Positions 36,817 to 46,831 of a stretch of DNA of 64,000 nucleotides are shown piece by piece. The DNA is from Novosphingobium nitrogenifigens DSM 19370. Its GTDB lineage: Bacteria > Pseudomonadota > Alphaproteobacteria > Sphingomonadales > Sphingomonadaceae. The notes under the pieces were generated by a model. The model worked only from the letters and a program-made list of their open reading frames with translations. It searched no databases and had not been told where the DNA came from. The DNA is taken from assembly GCF_000192575.1 (NCBI RefSeq), contig NZ_GL876934.1, forward strand, positions 107,144 to 171,143. Direction: 5' to 3'. Each line of letters starts with the position of its first letter. The first letter of the stretch is position 1. The position numbers and the translations under genes were made by a program.

Positions 36817-38127
36817 ATGAAGGGCCAAGACAGTTCCGACGCAGTACGCCAGTTCGTCGTCGGTCGCGACGATGACGGAGTCCGGCTCGACCGCTGGTTC
36901 AAGCGCCATTTGCCGCAAGTCGGCTTCGCCACCGTTTCGCGCTGGGCGCGGACCGGACAGATTCGCGTCGACGGCAAGCGCGCCGATGTCGACACCCGTC
37001 TCGTCCCCGGCCAGACCCTGCGCGTTCCGCCCGGCGGCACCCAGGCCCCGGGCAGCCGTGGCCCGCGCACGCGCAAGCCGCTGACCGAAGAGGAAATGGC
37101 GCTCGCCGAACGCATCGTCCTGACCCAGGACCGCGCGGCAATCGTGCTCAACAAGCCACCCGGCCTTGCCACGCAAGGCGGCAGCGGCACCCATTCCCAT
37201 GTCGACGGGCTGCTCGACGCCTATGCGGGCGACAACGATCCGCGCCCACGCCTTGTCCACCGACTCGACAAGGACACCTCGGGCGTCCTCTTGATCGCGC
37301 GCACCCCGGGAAGCGCCGCCTATTTCTCGCGCCACTTCTCCGGCCGCTCGGCCAAGAAGATCTATTGGGCGCTGGTCATGGGCATTCCCGAGATCAACGA
37401 CGGCTATATCGACCTGCCTCTTGCCAAGCAGCCGGGAACCGGCGGCGAAAAGATGATGGTCGATGAAAGCGGCGAAGGACAAACCGCCCGCACCCGCTAT
37501 CGCGTGATCGATCGCGCGGGCAACCGTGCCGCCTGGGTCGAACTGCAACCGCTGACCGGGCGCACCCACCAGTTGCGCGTGCACATGGCCGCGATCGGCC
37601 ACCCCATCGTCGGCGACGGCAAGTACGGCGGACAAGCCGCATTCCTGTCGGGTTCGATCAGCCGCAAGCTGCATCTCCATGCCCGGCGCCTCCTCATCCC
37701 CCATCCCGAAGGCGACACCATCGACGTCGTCGCGCCGCTGCCCGAACATTTCGCGGCCAGCCTTGCGCAACTGGGCTTCACCGAATCCGAAGGCGACCTG
37801 CCGCTCGAAAAGCCGCAGGTGATCGACCCCCGCGACGCGCAAAAGCGGGCCGCACGCGCCCATTCCAAGGATCTGCGCAAGGAACGCCGCGGCGAACGCC
37901 GCAAGCGCGGTGATTCGGGTAAAGAGTGGTCGGGCAAGGAACGCTCGGGCAAGCCGACCGGCAAACCGGGTGGAAAGCCGACTGGGAAGCCTGGCGCTGC
38001 CCCTGTGGGTAAGTCCGGGGGCAAGTTCGGGAAAGCCCCGGGGAAAACCGGTGGACGACCTGCGGGAAAACCGGCCGGAAAGCCGATGGCCAAAGGCCCC
38101 GCGCGCCCGCCCCGCCCATCCCGCTGA
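36817..38127 (+). CDS. RluA-family pseudouridine synthase with basic C-terminal tail
   Basis: 436 residues. It has an N-terminal S4 RNA-binding domain (VRLDRWFKRHLPQVGFATVSRWARTGQIRVDG). The catalytic domain has the Asp motif PRLVHRLDKDTSGVLLIA and the usual ending GRTHQLRVHMA..GHPIVGDGKYGG. From about residue 345 the protein turns into a disordered tail rich in Lys, Arg, Gly and Pro with repeated GKP units (GKPTGKPGGKPTGKPG). It modifies uridines in 23S rRNA or tRNA. The tail is longer than in most family members and probably binds RNA. Confidence 0.95.
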   Translation: MKGQDSSDAVRQFVVGRDDDGVRLDRWFKRHLPQVGFATVSRWARTGQIRVDGKRADVDTRLVPGQTLRVPPGGTQAPGSRGPRTRKPLTEEEMALAERIVLTQDRAAIVLNKPPGLATQGGSGTHSHVDGLLDAYAGDNDPRPRLVHRLDKDTSGVLLIARTPGSAAYFSRHFSGRSAKKIYWALVMGIPEINDGYIDLPLAKQPGTGGEKMMVDESGEGQTARTRYRVIDRAGNRAAWVELQPLTGRTHQLRVHMAAIGHPIVGDGKYGGQAAFLSGSISRKLHLHARRLLIPHPEGDTIDVVAPLPEHFAASLAQLGFTESEGDLPLEKPQVIDPRDAQKRAARAHSKDLRKERRGERRKRGDSGKEWSGKERSGKPTGKPGGKPTGKPGAAPVGKSGGKFGKAPGKTGGRPAGKPAGKPMAKGPARPPRPSR

Positions 38128-38163
38128 TCACCCGCCCCTGATCGGCTAAACCAGACAGGCGTC

Positions 38164-38760
38164 ATGCACCCCAATCCCGCCTTTCGCCTCGATGACCGCG
38201 ACCTTTGCGTCGAAGTCATCGAGGAAGTCGGCTTCGGCATGGTCTTTGCAACCACGCCGGACGGACCGCGCGTCGCGCATACCCCGCTGCTGCATCGCGA
38301 CGGGCGCATCGCCTTTCACCTCGCGCGGGGCAATGCCCTTACCCGGCATCTTGAAACGACGGGTGCACTCGTGGTCGTCAACGGGCCGGACGGCTACGTC
38401 TCGCCGCGCTGGTACGCCGACCCCGCACAAGTGCCGACGTGGAACTACGTTGCCATCGAATGCGAGGGATCGGTGCGCCGACTCGATCGCGCCGGGCTCG
38501 TCGAACTGCTCGCCGGGCTGTCGTCCCGCCACGAGGCACGACTCGACGGGGCCCCGTGGACGCTCGACAAAGTGCCCGAAACGACGCTCTCGCGCTTGCT
38601 CGATGCCATCGTCGGCTTCGAACTCGACGTCACGGCATGGCGCCCGACGTTCAAGCTTTCGCAGAACAAACCCGCCGACGAACGCGCCCGCGTGACGATG
38701 GGGCTGGAAACCACGGGCGCGGGCGGCATTGCCGCGCTGATGCGCGCGCTGGTGCCCTGA
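38164..38760 (+). CDS. PaiB-like FMN-binding protein
   Basis: 198 residues of the FMN-binding split-barrel superfamily, PaiB group. It begins MHPNPAFRLDDRDLCVEVIEEVGFGM and has YVSPRWYADPAQVPTWNYVAIECEG. The C-terminal region has LDAIVGFELDVTAWRPTFKLSQNKP, which is diagnostic. In Bacillus PaiB is called a negative transcriptional regulator, but in proteobacteria its role is unproven. It lies between the pseudouridine synthase and the HAD phosphatase. Confidence 0.9.
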   Translation: MHPNPAFRLDDRDLCVEVIEEVGFGMVFATTPDGPRVAHTPLLHRDGRIAFHLARGNALTRHLETTGALVVVNGPDGYVSPRWYADPAQVPTWNYVAIECEGSVRRLDRAGLVELLAGLSSRHEARLDGAPWTLDKVPETTLSRLLDAIVGFELDVTAWRPTFKLSQNKPADERARVTMGLETTGAGGIAALMRALVP

Positions 38761-38771
38761 AGGAGAGAGCG

Positions 38772-39437
38772 ATGTCCCTGCGCCTGGCCATATTCGACTG
38801 CGACGGCACTCTGGTGGACAGCCAGGCCGACATCGCCCTTGCCATGGAAGCGGCCTTTACCGACCGGGGCCTGCCCGCCCCGCCGCGAAACGAAATCCGC
38901 CGCATCGTCGGCCTGTCGTTGGGCGAAGCGATCCGCCAGCTGCATCCCGAAGGCGATGGGGCCCTGACCTCCGAACTCGTGCAGGCCTACAAGGACGCCT
39001 TTCGCGCCCGTCGCGAAGCGGGATCGGTTGGGGAACCGCTCTATGACGGTATCGCCGCGCTGATCGCGGACCTCGATGCGGCGGGATGGCTGCTCGGCGT
39101 TGCCACCGGCAAGAGCGACCGGGGCCTTGCGCATTGCCTTGAACGGCATGGGCTGACCGGACATTTCGTCACTTTGCAGACCGCCGACCGCCACCCTTCG
39201 AAACCCGACCCCTCGATGGTCGAAGCCTGCCTTGACGCCACCGGCGCCGACCGCGCGCAGACAGTGATGATCGGCGACACCGCCTACGACATGGCCATGG
39301 CCGTCAATGCCGGGGTCCGCGCGATCGGGGTCGACTGGGGCTATCACCACCCCGATGAACTGGTCGAAGCAGGCGCCGAGGCCGTCGCCGGATCGGTCCG
39401 CGAACTGCGCCTCCTGCTCAAAGGCATGGAAGATTGA
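38772..39437 (+). CDS. HAD-family phosphatase (Gph-like)
   Basis: 221 residues from ATG 38772 after AGGAGAGAG. The HAD motifs are FDCDGTLVDS (I), VATGKSDRGL (II), KPDPSMVEACL (III) and MIGDTAYDMAMAVNAG (IV), with a helical cap between I and II. It hydrolyses small phosphates, perhaps phosphoglycolate or pyrophosphate. It is translationally coupled to the next gene, whose TTG start overlaps its stop. Confidence 0.93.
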   Translation: MSLRLAIFDCDGTLVDSQADIALAMEAAFTDRGLPAPPRNEIRRIVGLSLGEAIRQLHPEGDGALTSELVQAYKDAFRARREAGSVGEPLYDGIAALIADLDAAGWLLGVATGKSDRGLAHCLERHGLTGHFVTLQTADRHPSKPDPSMVEACLDATGADRAQTVMIGDTAYDMAMAVNAGVRAIGVDWGYHHPDELVEAGAEAVAGSVRELRLLLKGMED

Positions 39438-39664
39438 GCCGCGACCCCGCCCTGCCCCGTTTCCTCGCCCTGCAGGCGATGCGTCTGGTCGGGGCGGTGG
39501 CAGCTTTGGCCGGAGTCGTGGTGCTGAGCGGCGGACAACCCGCTCTCGCCGGTATACCGGCACCGCTGGGCTATGGGCTCTTTGCCATCGGCGTGCTGCT
39601 GTTTTTTGCCGGGCCGGTCGGATTGGCCCGCAAATGGAAGAAATGGGGGAAAGGACCCGAATGA
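39434..39664 (+). CDS. Small two-helix membrane protein of unknown function
   Basis: 76 residues from TTG 39434, which overlaps the HAD stop as TTGA. Its own stop overlaps the ATP12 start as ATGA. Two hydrophobic helices are visible (residues about 15-33 and 44-64), followed by a basic tail RKWKKWGKGPE, suggesting cytoplasmic ends. I do not recognise a family. Tight coupling on both sides supports it as a real gene. Confidence 0.75.
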   Translation: MSRDPALPRFLALQAMRLVGAVAALAGVVVLSGGQPALAGIPAPLGYGLFAIGVLLFFAGPVGLARKWKKWGKGPE

Positions 39665-40368
39665 AACGTTTCTATCGCGATGCAAGCCTGGGCCGGGACG
39701 AACATGGTTTTCGCGTCCTGCTCGACGGGCGCGCGGTCAAGACCCAGGGTGGGCGTCCGCAAGCCCTGCCGACTTCGGCGCTGGGGGACGCACTGGTCGC
39801 CGAATGGGCCGATCAAGGCGAAGAGATCGACACGACTCGCTTTGCCTTTCGCGACATGGCCGACCATGCCCTCGACATCGTCGCGGCCGACCCGGCCGAG
39901 GCGATTGCAGGTCTCTTGCCTTATGCCGATACCGATACCCTGTGCTATCGCGCGGAACCAGACGAAGCGTTGGGGGAACGGCAGACCATCGTCTGGGAAC
40001 CGATCGTTGCAACCAGTGAAGAGCGGTTCGGCGTTCGTTTTTCGCGCGTCGCCGGGGTGATCCACTTCCCCCACCCGCCCGAAACGCTGCAAACCCTGCG
40101 CGCCCATCTCGAAACACTCGATCCCTTCACTCTGGCAGCGCTCGTCAACCTGACCAGCCTTGCCGCGTCGCTGATCGTGGGGCTCGCCGCGATCGAGGAC
40201 GGTGCCGATCTCGATGCCTTGTGGGATGCCGCCAGCCTCGAAGAAGACTGGCAGGCCGAACTCTGGGGCAAGGATGCCGAAGCGCAGGCCCGCCGCGACC
40301 GCCGTCGCGCCGCTTTCCTTGCCGCCGCACGCTTTGCCGCTCTGGCGCGGACGACGGAAACCGCCTGA
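39661..40368 (+). CDS. ATP12-family F1-ATPase assembly chaperone
   Basis: 235 residues. It starts MKRFYRDASL and contains GFRVLLDGRAVKTQGGRP, DTDTLCYRAEPDE and LTSLAASLIVGLA, all ATP12 signatures. In mitochondria ATP12 escorts the alpha subunit of F1; alphaproteobacterial relatives are presumed to do likewise. It is the last gene of the rightward HAD-membrane protein-ATP12 unit. Confidence 0.95.
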   Translation: MKRFYRDASLGRDEHGFRVLLDGRAVKTQGGRPQALPTSALGDALVAEWADQGEEIDTTRFAFRDMADHALDIVAADPAEAIAGLLPYADTDTLCYRAEPDEALGERQTIVWEPIVATSEERFGVRFSRVAGVIHFPHPPETLQTLRAHLETLDPFTLAALVNLTSLAASLIVGLAAIEDGADLDALWDAASLEEDWQAELWGKDAEAQARRDRRRAAFLAAARFAALARTTETA

Positions 40369-40400
40369 CCCCGGTTATACAGGCATAATGCGCAAGCAGG

Positions 40401-41048
40401 TCAGCCGACCCAGTCGGCGACCTGCTGCGCGACCTGATTGGCCGCGCGGTTGAGCGCCGGCCCGACTTCTTCGGCACTGGCATCGACGTGGGGCACGCTC
40501 GCGTCGAAACGGCGCGTGGCAATCGTCCCGTCGGGCATCTGGCGCACAGCGTCGAAGCGCACGACCACCGCGTGATCTTGCGCATCATACCCCATGTCGA
40601 TCAGGCGTCCCGACAGGATCGGCCCATGGGTCAGGCTGTCGCCTTCGCTGATGAGGTGCCCGTCCTTGGCGCGAAGCGTTTCGGCAAGCAGATGCTGGAA
40701 CAGGCGCGACGGACGCTCCACCCATTGCGCCTGCCGCAGATAGGCGACACGTGATTCGTCGACCGCGACCGGCACCCGCAGCACCGCGAGCTTCGCCGGC
40801 GTTTCCGGCTCCATCACGCTCAAGGCGCTGTCGGGCTTGCCGCTGATCGTCGCACCCGAAGCCGGGACCGCCTGCGGCGTCAGCGTTAGCAGCGTCGGGG
40901 GCACTTTGGCATTGCCCAGGCCGAGATTGACGCAACCGCCGAGCAGCGGAAGCAGCAACAGCGGAGCCAGCACGGCCTTGGCCGGATGGAGAGCCTTCGT
41001 GGCTTTGGGGAAATGCCGGACCATCGGTGCCTCGCTCGGAATGGACAT
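40401..41048 (-). CDS. ABC transport auxiliary lipoprotein (PqiC/DUF330-like)
   Basis: 215 residues from ATG 41048, overlapping the mlaD stop as TGATG. A lipoprotein signal ends at LLGGC. The body has LAVLRVPVAVDESRVAYLRQAQWVERPSRLFQHLLAETL, typical of the auxiliary component. It should sit at the inner face of the outer membrane and help the Mla-type transporter. It is the last gene of the operon. Confidence 0.88.
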   Translation of the reverse strand: MSIPSEAPMVRHFPKATKALHPAKAVLAPLLLLPLLGGCVNLGLGNAKVPPTLLTLTPQAVPASGATISGKPDSALSVMEPETPAKLAVLRVPVAVDESRVAYLRQAQWVERPSRLFQHLLAETLRAKDGHLISEGDSLTHGPILSGRLIDMGYDAQDHAVVVRFDAVRQMPDGTIATRRFDASVPHVDASAEEVGPALNRAANQVAQQVADWVG

Positions 41049-41986
41049 CAGTGCTTGTAATCGGGCAGTTGCGGCCCGCCGATCAGGGTCCCGACGCCGC
41101 GATCCTTCATCTGGTCGGTAAGATCGCGCAAGGAGCGGGTCGTCGTCTGCAGGTCGCGCAGTGCGCTTTCCGCCGCAGGCAGCGTGCGATCGTTCAGGCG
41201 ACGCATCCCCGGCCGGGCATCGTCGACCATGCCCTGCAACGAATTGGCAGCCGCATTGGCGGACTTGAGCGTCTCGCGAAGCTGGCGCACCACGCCCTTG
41301 TCGGGATTGTTGATCGAATCGTTGGTCGAATCCGACAGCTTTTCAAAGCTGGCGAGCGTGTAGTTCGCCTGCCTGATAGTCGCCTGCAACTCGGCCAGCG
41401 TTGCTTTCACTTCGGGCGCGGCCTGGGCAAGGCTGCCGGTCATGCGCTCGGTATTGCCGAGGATATGATCGACCGCCTTGATGTTCTGGTCAGAGACCAA
41501 CATGCTCAAACGATCGGTCAATCCGGCGAGGCGGTCGAGCAGGACCGGCGCGCTCGACAGAAGCTCGCCAAGACCGCTGCGCTTGGTCGGGATGACCGGA
41601 ACGCCCGCCGGGCCTTTCTCGGTAATCGGCGGCGCACCGCGCACTGCGCCCGACAGCTGGATCGTGGTCACGCCGGTAAAGCTGCCCTGAAGGCTGGCGG
41701 TCGTCCCGATCAGGATCGGCACTTTCCGGTCGATGCGGATGCGCACCCGCACGAATTCGGGGTCTTTCTCCCACAGCGAGATGTCGGCAACCTGCCCGGC
41801 GGGAACCCCGGAGAACGACACCGTCGATCCCTTGGCCACGCCTTCGACCGATTGCTTGAAGAAGATGTCGTACTGCCGCTGTTCGGGATGGTTGAGCCGC
41901 GCGATCCAGATCGCGAGCGCAGCAACGCCGACCAGCAGGAACAGCGTGACTGCCCCGACCCAGATATGATTTGCGCGCGTTTCCAT
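41048..41986 (-). CDS. mlaD: MlaD-family substrate-binding protein
   Basis: 312 residues from ATG 41986 (the frame stays open to 42097 over the mlaF end). One N-terminal helix (IWVGAVTLFLLVGVAALAIWIA) is followed by the MCE domain (VEGVAKGSTVSFSGVPAGQVADISL..VRVRIRIDRKVPIL) and long helices that form a periplasmic bridge. It binds phospholipid in retrograde lipid transport across the envelope. Confidence 0.92.
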   Translation of the reverse strand: METRANHIWVGAVTLFLLVGVAALAIWIARLNHPEQRQYDIFFKQSVEGVAKGSTVSFSGVPAGQVADISLWEKDPEFVRVRIRIDRKVPILIGTTASLQGSFTGVTTIQLSGAVRGAPPITEKGPAGVPVIPTKRSGLGELLSSAPVLLDRLAGLTDRLSMLVSDQNIKAVDHILGNTERMTGSLAQAAPEVKATLAELQATIRQANYTLASFEKLSDSTNDSINNPDKGVVRQLRETLKSANAAANSLQGMVDDARPGMRRLNDRTLPAAESALRDLQTTTRSLRDLTDQMKDRGVGTLIGGPQLPDYKH

Positions 41987-42009
41987 CTCGTGCCTGTATC
42001 CTCGCGCTG

Positions 42010-42828
42010 TCAGCCCGGCGTGCCGGCAGTTGCTGCCCGCTCTTGCGCAGCCTTGGCGGCGCGCCCGCGCGGGCCGTTGAAATATTCCTGGATCCACGGG
42101 TGATCGAGCGCGAGCAGTTGCGGGATCGTGCCCACGGCAATCACCCGTTTGTCCGCCAGCACCGCCACGCGGTCGCAGATTTCATAAAGCGTGTCGAGAT
42201 CGTGCGTGATCAGGAACACTGTCAGCCCCAGCGTTTGCTGAAGGTTGAGAATGAGTTGGTCGAACGCGGCCGCACCGATGGGATCGAGCCCGGCAGTGGG
42301 TTCGTCGAGAAAGAGAAGTTCCGGGTCGAGCGACAACGCGCGGGCGAGGCCTGCGCGCTTTTTCATGCCGCCTGAAAGCTCTGCCGGGTATTTGTCGCCC
42401 GCCTCGGCCGGAAGCCCGCTCAGAAGGACTTTGTACCGGGCGATCTCGGCCCGCAATTCGTCGCCGATCTCGGGATAGAACTCGCGCAAGGGGACTTCGA
42501 CGTTTTCCCCGACCGTCAGCGTCGAGAACAGCGCCCCCCCCTGAAACAGCACGCCCCAGCGATTGCGGATCGAGATCTCGTGATCGTCGCGCGCATCGGT
42601 GATCGACTGCCCGAGCACTTCGATCGAGCCTTCTGTCGGGATCTGCAAACCGATGATCGCACGCATCAGCACCGACTTGCCGGTGCCCGAACCACCGACG
42701 ACACCGATGATCTCACCCCGCCGGACGTCGAGATCGAGATGTTCGTGAACGACGTGCGGGCCAAAGGCATTGCACAAGTCGCGCACCCGGATCAGGACAT
42801 CCTCGCCTTCAAGGACGGGGTTCGTCAT
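42010..42828 (-). CDS. mlaF: MlaF-family ABC ATPase
   Basis: 272 residues. Walker A GGSGTGKS, signature LSGGMKKRAGLARAL, Walker B LLFLDEPTAGLDP and H-loop LITHDLDT are all present. It powers the MlaE permease. The start lies two bases after the mlaE stop, so translation is probably coupled. Confidence 0.95.
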   Translation of the reverse strand: MTNPVLEGEDVLIRVRDLCNAFGPHVVHEHLDLDVRRGEIIGVVGGSGTGKSVLMRAIIGLQIPTEGSIEVLGQSITDARDDHEISIRNRWGVLFQGGALFSTLTVGENVEVPLREFYPEIGDELRAEIARYKVLLSGLPAEAGDKYPAELSGGMKKRAGLARALSLDPELLFLDEPTAGLDPIGAAAFDQLILNLQQTLGLTVFLITHDLDTLYEICDRVAVLADKRVIAVGTIPQLLALDHPWIQEYFNGPRGRAAKAAQERAATAGTPG

Positions 42829-42830
42829 CC

Positions 42831-43943
42831 TTACCCCCAGCCCACTTCGGTGAAGAACACAGCGAAAAAGGCATCGAGCACGATAACCGTAAAAATCGCC
42901 ATGACCACGGCGGACGTCGTGCGCAGGCCGACTTCCTCGGCATTGGCCTTGACCTGCATCCCCTGATAACAGCCCGCGACCGATACGATGAGGCCGAACA
43001 CCGGCCCCTTGAACAGACCGACCCAGACGTCGTGCACCGGCACGACTTCACGAATGCGGGCAAGGAAGCTGAAAAAAGGAATGTCGAGCGTCAGCGAGGA
43101 CAGGAACGCGCCGCCGATGATCCCGACCACCGCCGAATAGACGCCCAGCACGGGCAACATCAGCACGGTCGCAAGGATACGCGGCAGTACCAGCGCCTCC
43201 ATCGGCGAAACACCGATCGTGCGCATGGCGTCGATTTCCTCGTTCAGCTTCATTGTGCCGAGCTGCGCTGCGAACGCCGATCCCGACCGGCCCGCGACCA
43301 TGATCGCGGTCATCAGGATGCCGAGTTCACGTAAGGTCAGGCGCCCGACCAAATTGACGGTATAGACTTCGGCCCCGAACTGCCGCAGCTGCACCGCGCC
43401 CTGCTGGGCAATGACGATCCCGACAAGGAAGCTCATCAGCCCGACGATCGCCAGCGCGTTGACGCCGACCAGTTCCATCTGGTGAACCAACGCATTGAAA
43501 CGGAAGCGCCCGGGATGGCGCAGCAGCCCCCAAGTCGCGAGCAGCATCTGCCCGAAAAAGCCCAGAACCTCGACCGCGCCTGCCGCAAGGCCAAAAACGG
43601 TGTCGCCGACTTTGGCCGGAACCCGCAGCCATACGGGCAGTCCGCCCGCTTGCGTCGGCTCGCCCCCGTCGTCGACCTTTTCCAAGGCCCCGATCAGCCG
43701 TTCCGCCGCTTCGCATGGGTGGACGATTTCGGCACCGGTATCGCGCGACAGGCGCCAGCAGGTCCAGGCCCCGACGGTGTCCATCATCGGGACATCGGCA
43801 AGGTCGATCCGCGCGATCGGCGTTTCGATTTCACGCAGGCGAGCATCGAGCCCTCCCAGCGTTGCAACCGTCATCGGCCCGGAAAACACCAGAGTGTCGC
43901 CGTTCTCGCCGGACGTAAGGGTGAAATCGGCCGTTTCCGTCAT
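42831..43943 (-). CDS. mlaE: STAS-MlaE fusion: ABC permease of lipid transport
   Basis: 370 residues from ATG 43943. Residues about 1-90 form a STAS-like domain ([37 protein letters not shown]), normally a separate MlaB protein in enterobacteria. The MlaE permease follows, with [46 protein letters not shown] and [15 protein letters not shown]. It is the first gene of the mlaE-mlaF-mlaD-lipoprotein operon. The open frame extends far upstream, but that part lies over valS. Confidence 0.94.
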   Translation of the reverse strand: MTETADFTLTSGENGDTLVFSGPMTVATLGGLDARLREIETPIARIDLADVPMMDTVGAWTCWRLSRDTGAEIVHPCEAAERLIGALEKVDDGGEPTQAGGLPVWLRVPAKVGDTVFGLAAGAVEVLGFFGQMLLATWGLLRHPGRFRFNALVHQMELVGVNALAIVGLMSFLVGIVIAQQGAVQLRQFGAEVYTVNLVGRLTLRELGILMTAIMVAGRSGSAFAAQLGTMKLNEEIDAMRTIGVSPMEALVLPRILATVLMLPVLGVYSAVVGIIGGAFLSSLTLDIPFFSFLARIREVVPVHDVWVGLFKGPVFGLIVSVAGCYQGMQVKANAEEVGLRTTSAVVMAIFTVIVLDAFFAVFFTEVGWG

Positions 43944-44087
43944 CAGTTCAGCTACATGAGCGAAATCCGGCGCAGCGGCAAGCCTTGGTATGGATGCGCA
44001 ACAAAGGGTGGCGTGTCCCCCGCGCACGATCACCTGTTGCAGGACAGACGGTTGCAGGCAGGCCGCCGGGATGGCAAGGCGCCGGGC

Positions 44088-46820
44088 ATGACCGACGCGA
44101 TTCCGCAAGAAACCGCCCAGAACGCCGAGACGCTCGCCGAAACGCCCGAAGCGCTGGCCAAGACGTTCGAACCGGCCGCCATCGAGGCGAAATGGTACGA
44201 CCATTGGGAAACGAACGGGCGCTTTCGCCCCGAACGTCCCGAGGCGGTACCCTTCACGATCGTGAACCCGCCGCCGAACGTGACGGGCAGCCTGCATATC
44301 GGGCACGCGCTCGACAACACGTTGCAGGACGTCGTCATCCGCTATGAACGCCTGCGCGGCAAGGACGCGCTGTGGGTGGTCGGCACCGACCATGCCGGTA
44401 TCGCCACCCAGATGGTGGTCGAGCGCCAGATGGAAGCGCAGCAGGACAAGCGCACCAATTATTCGCGCGAGGATTTCGTCGCCAAGGTCTGGGAATGGAA
44501 AGCCCAGAGCGGTGGCACGATCACGCGCCAGCTGCGCCGCCTGGGCTGTTCGATGGACTGGAGCCGCGAACAGTTCACCATGGACCCGCATTTCACCCGC
44601 GGCGTGGTCAAGGTCTTCGTCGACCTTTACAACGAAGGGCTGATCTATCGCGACAAGCGGTTGGTCAACTGGGACCCCCGGCTCAAGACCGCGATTTCCG
44701 ACCTTGAAGTCGAAACCCGCGAAGTGAAGGGCGGCTTCTGGCACTTCCGCTATCCGCTGGCCGACGGCGTCCTGCGCGAAGACGGGCTCGACTATATCGA
44801 GGTCGCGACCACGCGTCCCGAAACCATGCTCGCCGACATGGCGGTCGCGGTCCATCCCGAAGATCCGCGCTACAAGTCGGTCATCGGCGCCTTTATCGAA
44901 CAGCCGCTGACCGGGCGCCGGATCCGGATCGTCGCGGACGAGCACGCCGATCCCGAACTGGGCTCGGGCGCGGTCAAGATCACGCCGGGACACGATTTCA
45001 ACGACTTCGAAGTCGGCAAGCGCGCAGGGATCAAGCCTGCCGAGATGTTCAACATGTTCGATGCCGAGGCACAGGTCATCCAGACCGCCGACGGCCTCGT
45101 GCCGGAAGAATACCTCGGCCTCGACCGTTTCGACGCGCGCACGAAAATCGTTGCGGCGATGAAGGACGGCGGGTTCCTCTTCCCCCATGTCGACAAGGAC
45201 GGGGTCGAGCATGACGCCGAGCCGCGCACGATCCAGACGCCGTTCGGCGATCGCGGCGGCGTGGTGATCGAACCCTGGCTGACCGACCAGTGGTATGTCG
45301 ACGCTGAAACGCTGGCCAAGGCGCCGATCGAGGCGGTGCGTTCGGGCGCCATCGAGATCGTCCCCAAGAGCTGGGAAAAGACCTATTTCAACTGGATGGA
45401 AAACATCCAGCCCTGGTGCGTTTCGCGCCAGCTGTGGTGGGGCCACCGCATCCCGGCATGGTACGACGACAAGGGCGGCATCTATGTCGCCGAAACCGAG
45501 GAAGAGGCGCAGGCCCTTGCCGGCGAAGGCGTTGTCCTGTCCCGCGACGAGGACGTGCTCGACACCTGGTTCTCCTCCGCGCTCTGGCCTTTCGCCACGC
45601 TCGGCTGGCCGGACGAGGATGCCCCGCTGCTCGCGCGTCACTATCCCAATGACCTGCTCGTCTCGGGCTTCGACATCCTGTTCTTCTGGTGCGCGCGCAT
45701 GGCCATGCAGGGCCTGCACTTCATGAAGGAAGTGCCCTGGCGCCGCCTCTATCTCCACGGTCTCGTCCGCGCGGCCGACGGGCAGAAGATGTCGAAGTCG
45801 AAGGGCAATGTGGTCGATCCGCTCGGCCTGATCGACAAGTACGGCGCCGATGCCCTGCGTTTCTTCATGTGCGCGATGGAAAGCCAGGGTCGCGACGTGA
45901 AAATGGATGAACGCCGCGTCGAAGGCTATCGCAACTTCGCGACCAAGCTGTGGAACGCCGCGCGCTTCTGCCAGTCGAACGGGATCGGCGCATCAAGCAG
46001 CCTTGCCGCGCCTGTCGCCACCAGCGCGGTCAACCGCTGGATCATCGGCGAAGTGGTCGAAACGCTCGCAACGCTCGACCAGGCGATGACCGACTTGCGT
46101 TTCGACGCAGCGGCACAGGCGGTCTACCGCTTTGCGTGGGACACGTTCTGCGACTGGTACATCGAGTTCATCAAGGGCAATTTCGACGCCGAGACCAAGG
46201 CCGTCGCAGGCTGGGTTCTGGATCAGATCCTGGTCATGCTCCACCCCTTCATGCCCTTCGTGACCGAAGAACTGTGGCATGCACTCGGTGAACGGGAGAC
46301 CGATCTCATTCTCGCCCGCTGGCCCGAACCGGGTGCCGCTGTCGATGCAGGCGCCAAGGCCGAAGTCGAATGGCTGATCGCGCTGGTCTCGGGCTTCCGC
46401 ACTGCCAAGAACGAACTGGGCATTGCGCCGGGCGCCAAGCTCGAAGCATGGCTGCCCGAACCGAGCGAGGCGACACGGGCGATCATCGCCGCCAACGGCC
46501 CGGCGATCGACCGCCTCGCGCGGCTGTCGGCCATCCATCTCACCCCTGCGCCGCAGGGCGCGGCGATGCAGGTCGGAGCGGGCGACGCCATGCTCATCGT
46601 CCCGCTCGAAGGCCTGATCGACATCGCGGCGGAAAAGGCCCGCCTCGAAAAGGCGCTGGCGACGTCGGAAAAGGAAGCCAAGGCTCTGGCCGGTCGGCTT
46701 TCCAACCCGTCGTTCGTGGAACGCGCGAAGCCCGAGGCAGTCGAAAAGGCCCGCGCGGACCACGCGCACCACACCGCCGAAGCCGAACGCCTCAGCGCCG
46801 CGCTCAAGCGGCTCGGCTAA
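44088..46820 (+). CDS. valS: Valyl-tRNA synthetase
   Basis: 910 residues from ATG 44088. Class I motifs: [20 protein letters not shown] (HIGH) and [14 protein letters not shown] (KMSKS). The editing domain has [22 protein letters not shown], and the C-terminal coiled-coil arm [25 protein letters not shown] binds tRNA. The upstream part of the open frame runs over the divergent mlaE gene and is not used. Confidence 0.99.
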   Translation: MTDAIPQETAQNAETLAETPEALAKTFEPAAIEAKWYDHWETNGRFRPERPEAVPFTIVNPPPNVTGSLHIGHALDNTLQDVVIRYERLRGKDALWVVGTDHAGIATQMVVERQMEAQQDKRTNYSREDFVAKVWEWKAQSGGTITRQLRRLGCSMDWSREQFTMDPHFTRGVVKVFVDLYNEGLIYRDKRLVNWDPRLKTAISDLEVETREVKGGFWHFRYPLADGVLREDGLDYIEVATTRPETMLADMAVAVHPEDPRYKSVIGAFIEQPLTGRRIRIVADEHADPELGSGAVKITPGHDFNDFEVGKRAGIKPAEMFNMFDAEAQVIQTADGLVPEEYLGLDRFDARTKIVAAMKDGGFLFPHVDKDGVEHDAEPRTIQTPFGDRGGVVIEPWLTDQWYVDAETLAKAPIEAVRSGAIEIVPKSWEKTYFNWMENIQPWCVSRQLWWGHRIPAWYDDKGGIYVAETEEEAQALAGEGVVLSRDEDVLDTWFSSALWPFATLGWPDEDAPLLARHYPNDLLVSGFDILFFWCARMAMQGLHFMKEVPWRRLYLHGLVRAADGQKMSKSKGNVVDPLGLIDKYGADALRFFMCAMESQGRDVKMDERRVEGYRNFATKLWNAARFCQSNGIGASSSLAAPVATSAVNRWIIGEVVETLATLDQAMTDLRFDAAAQAVYRFAWDTFCDWYIEFIKGNFDAETKAVAGWVLDQILVMLHPFMPFVTEELWHALGERETDLILARWPEPGAAVDAGAKAEVEWLIALVSGFRTAKNELGIAPGAKLEAWLPEPSEATRAIIAANGPAIDRLARLSAIHLTPAPQGAAMQVGAGDAMLIVPLEGLIDIAAEKARLEKALATSEKEAKALAGRLSNPSFVERAKPEAVEKARADHAHHTAEAERLSAALKRLG

Positions 46821-46831
46821 GGACCGGCCCC

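Noticed and set aside
37930..38120. Direct DNA repeats at the end of the pseudouridine synthase gene
   Set aside because: They encode GKP-type residues in frame; no spacer or mobile-element structure.
43944..45758. N-terminal extension of mlaE over the valS gene
   Set aside because: The family start with the STAS domain is at 43943, and the extension lies antisense to valS.
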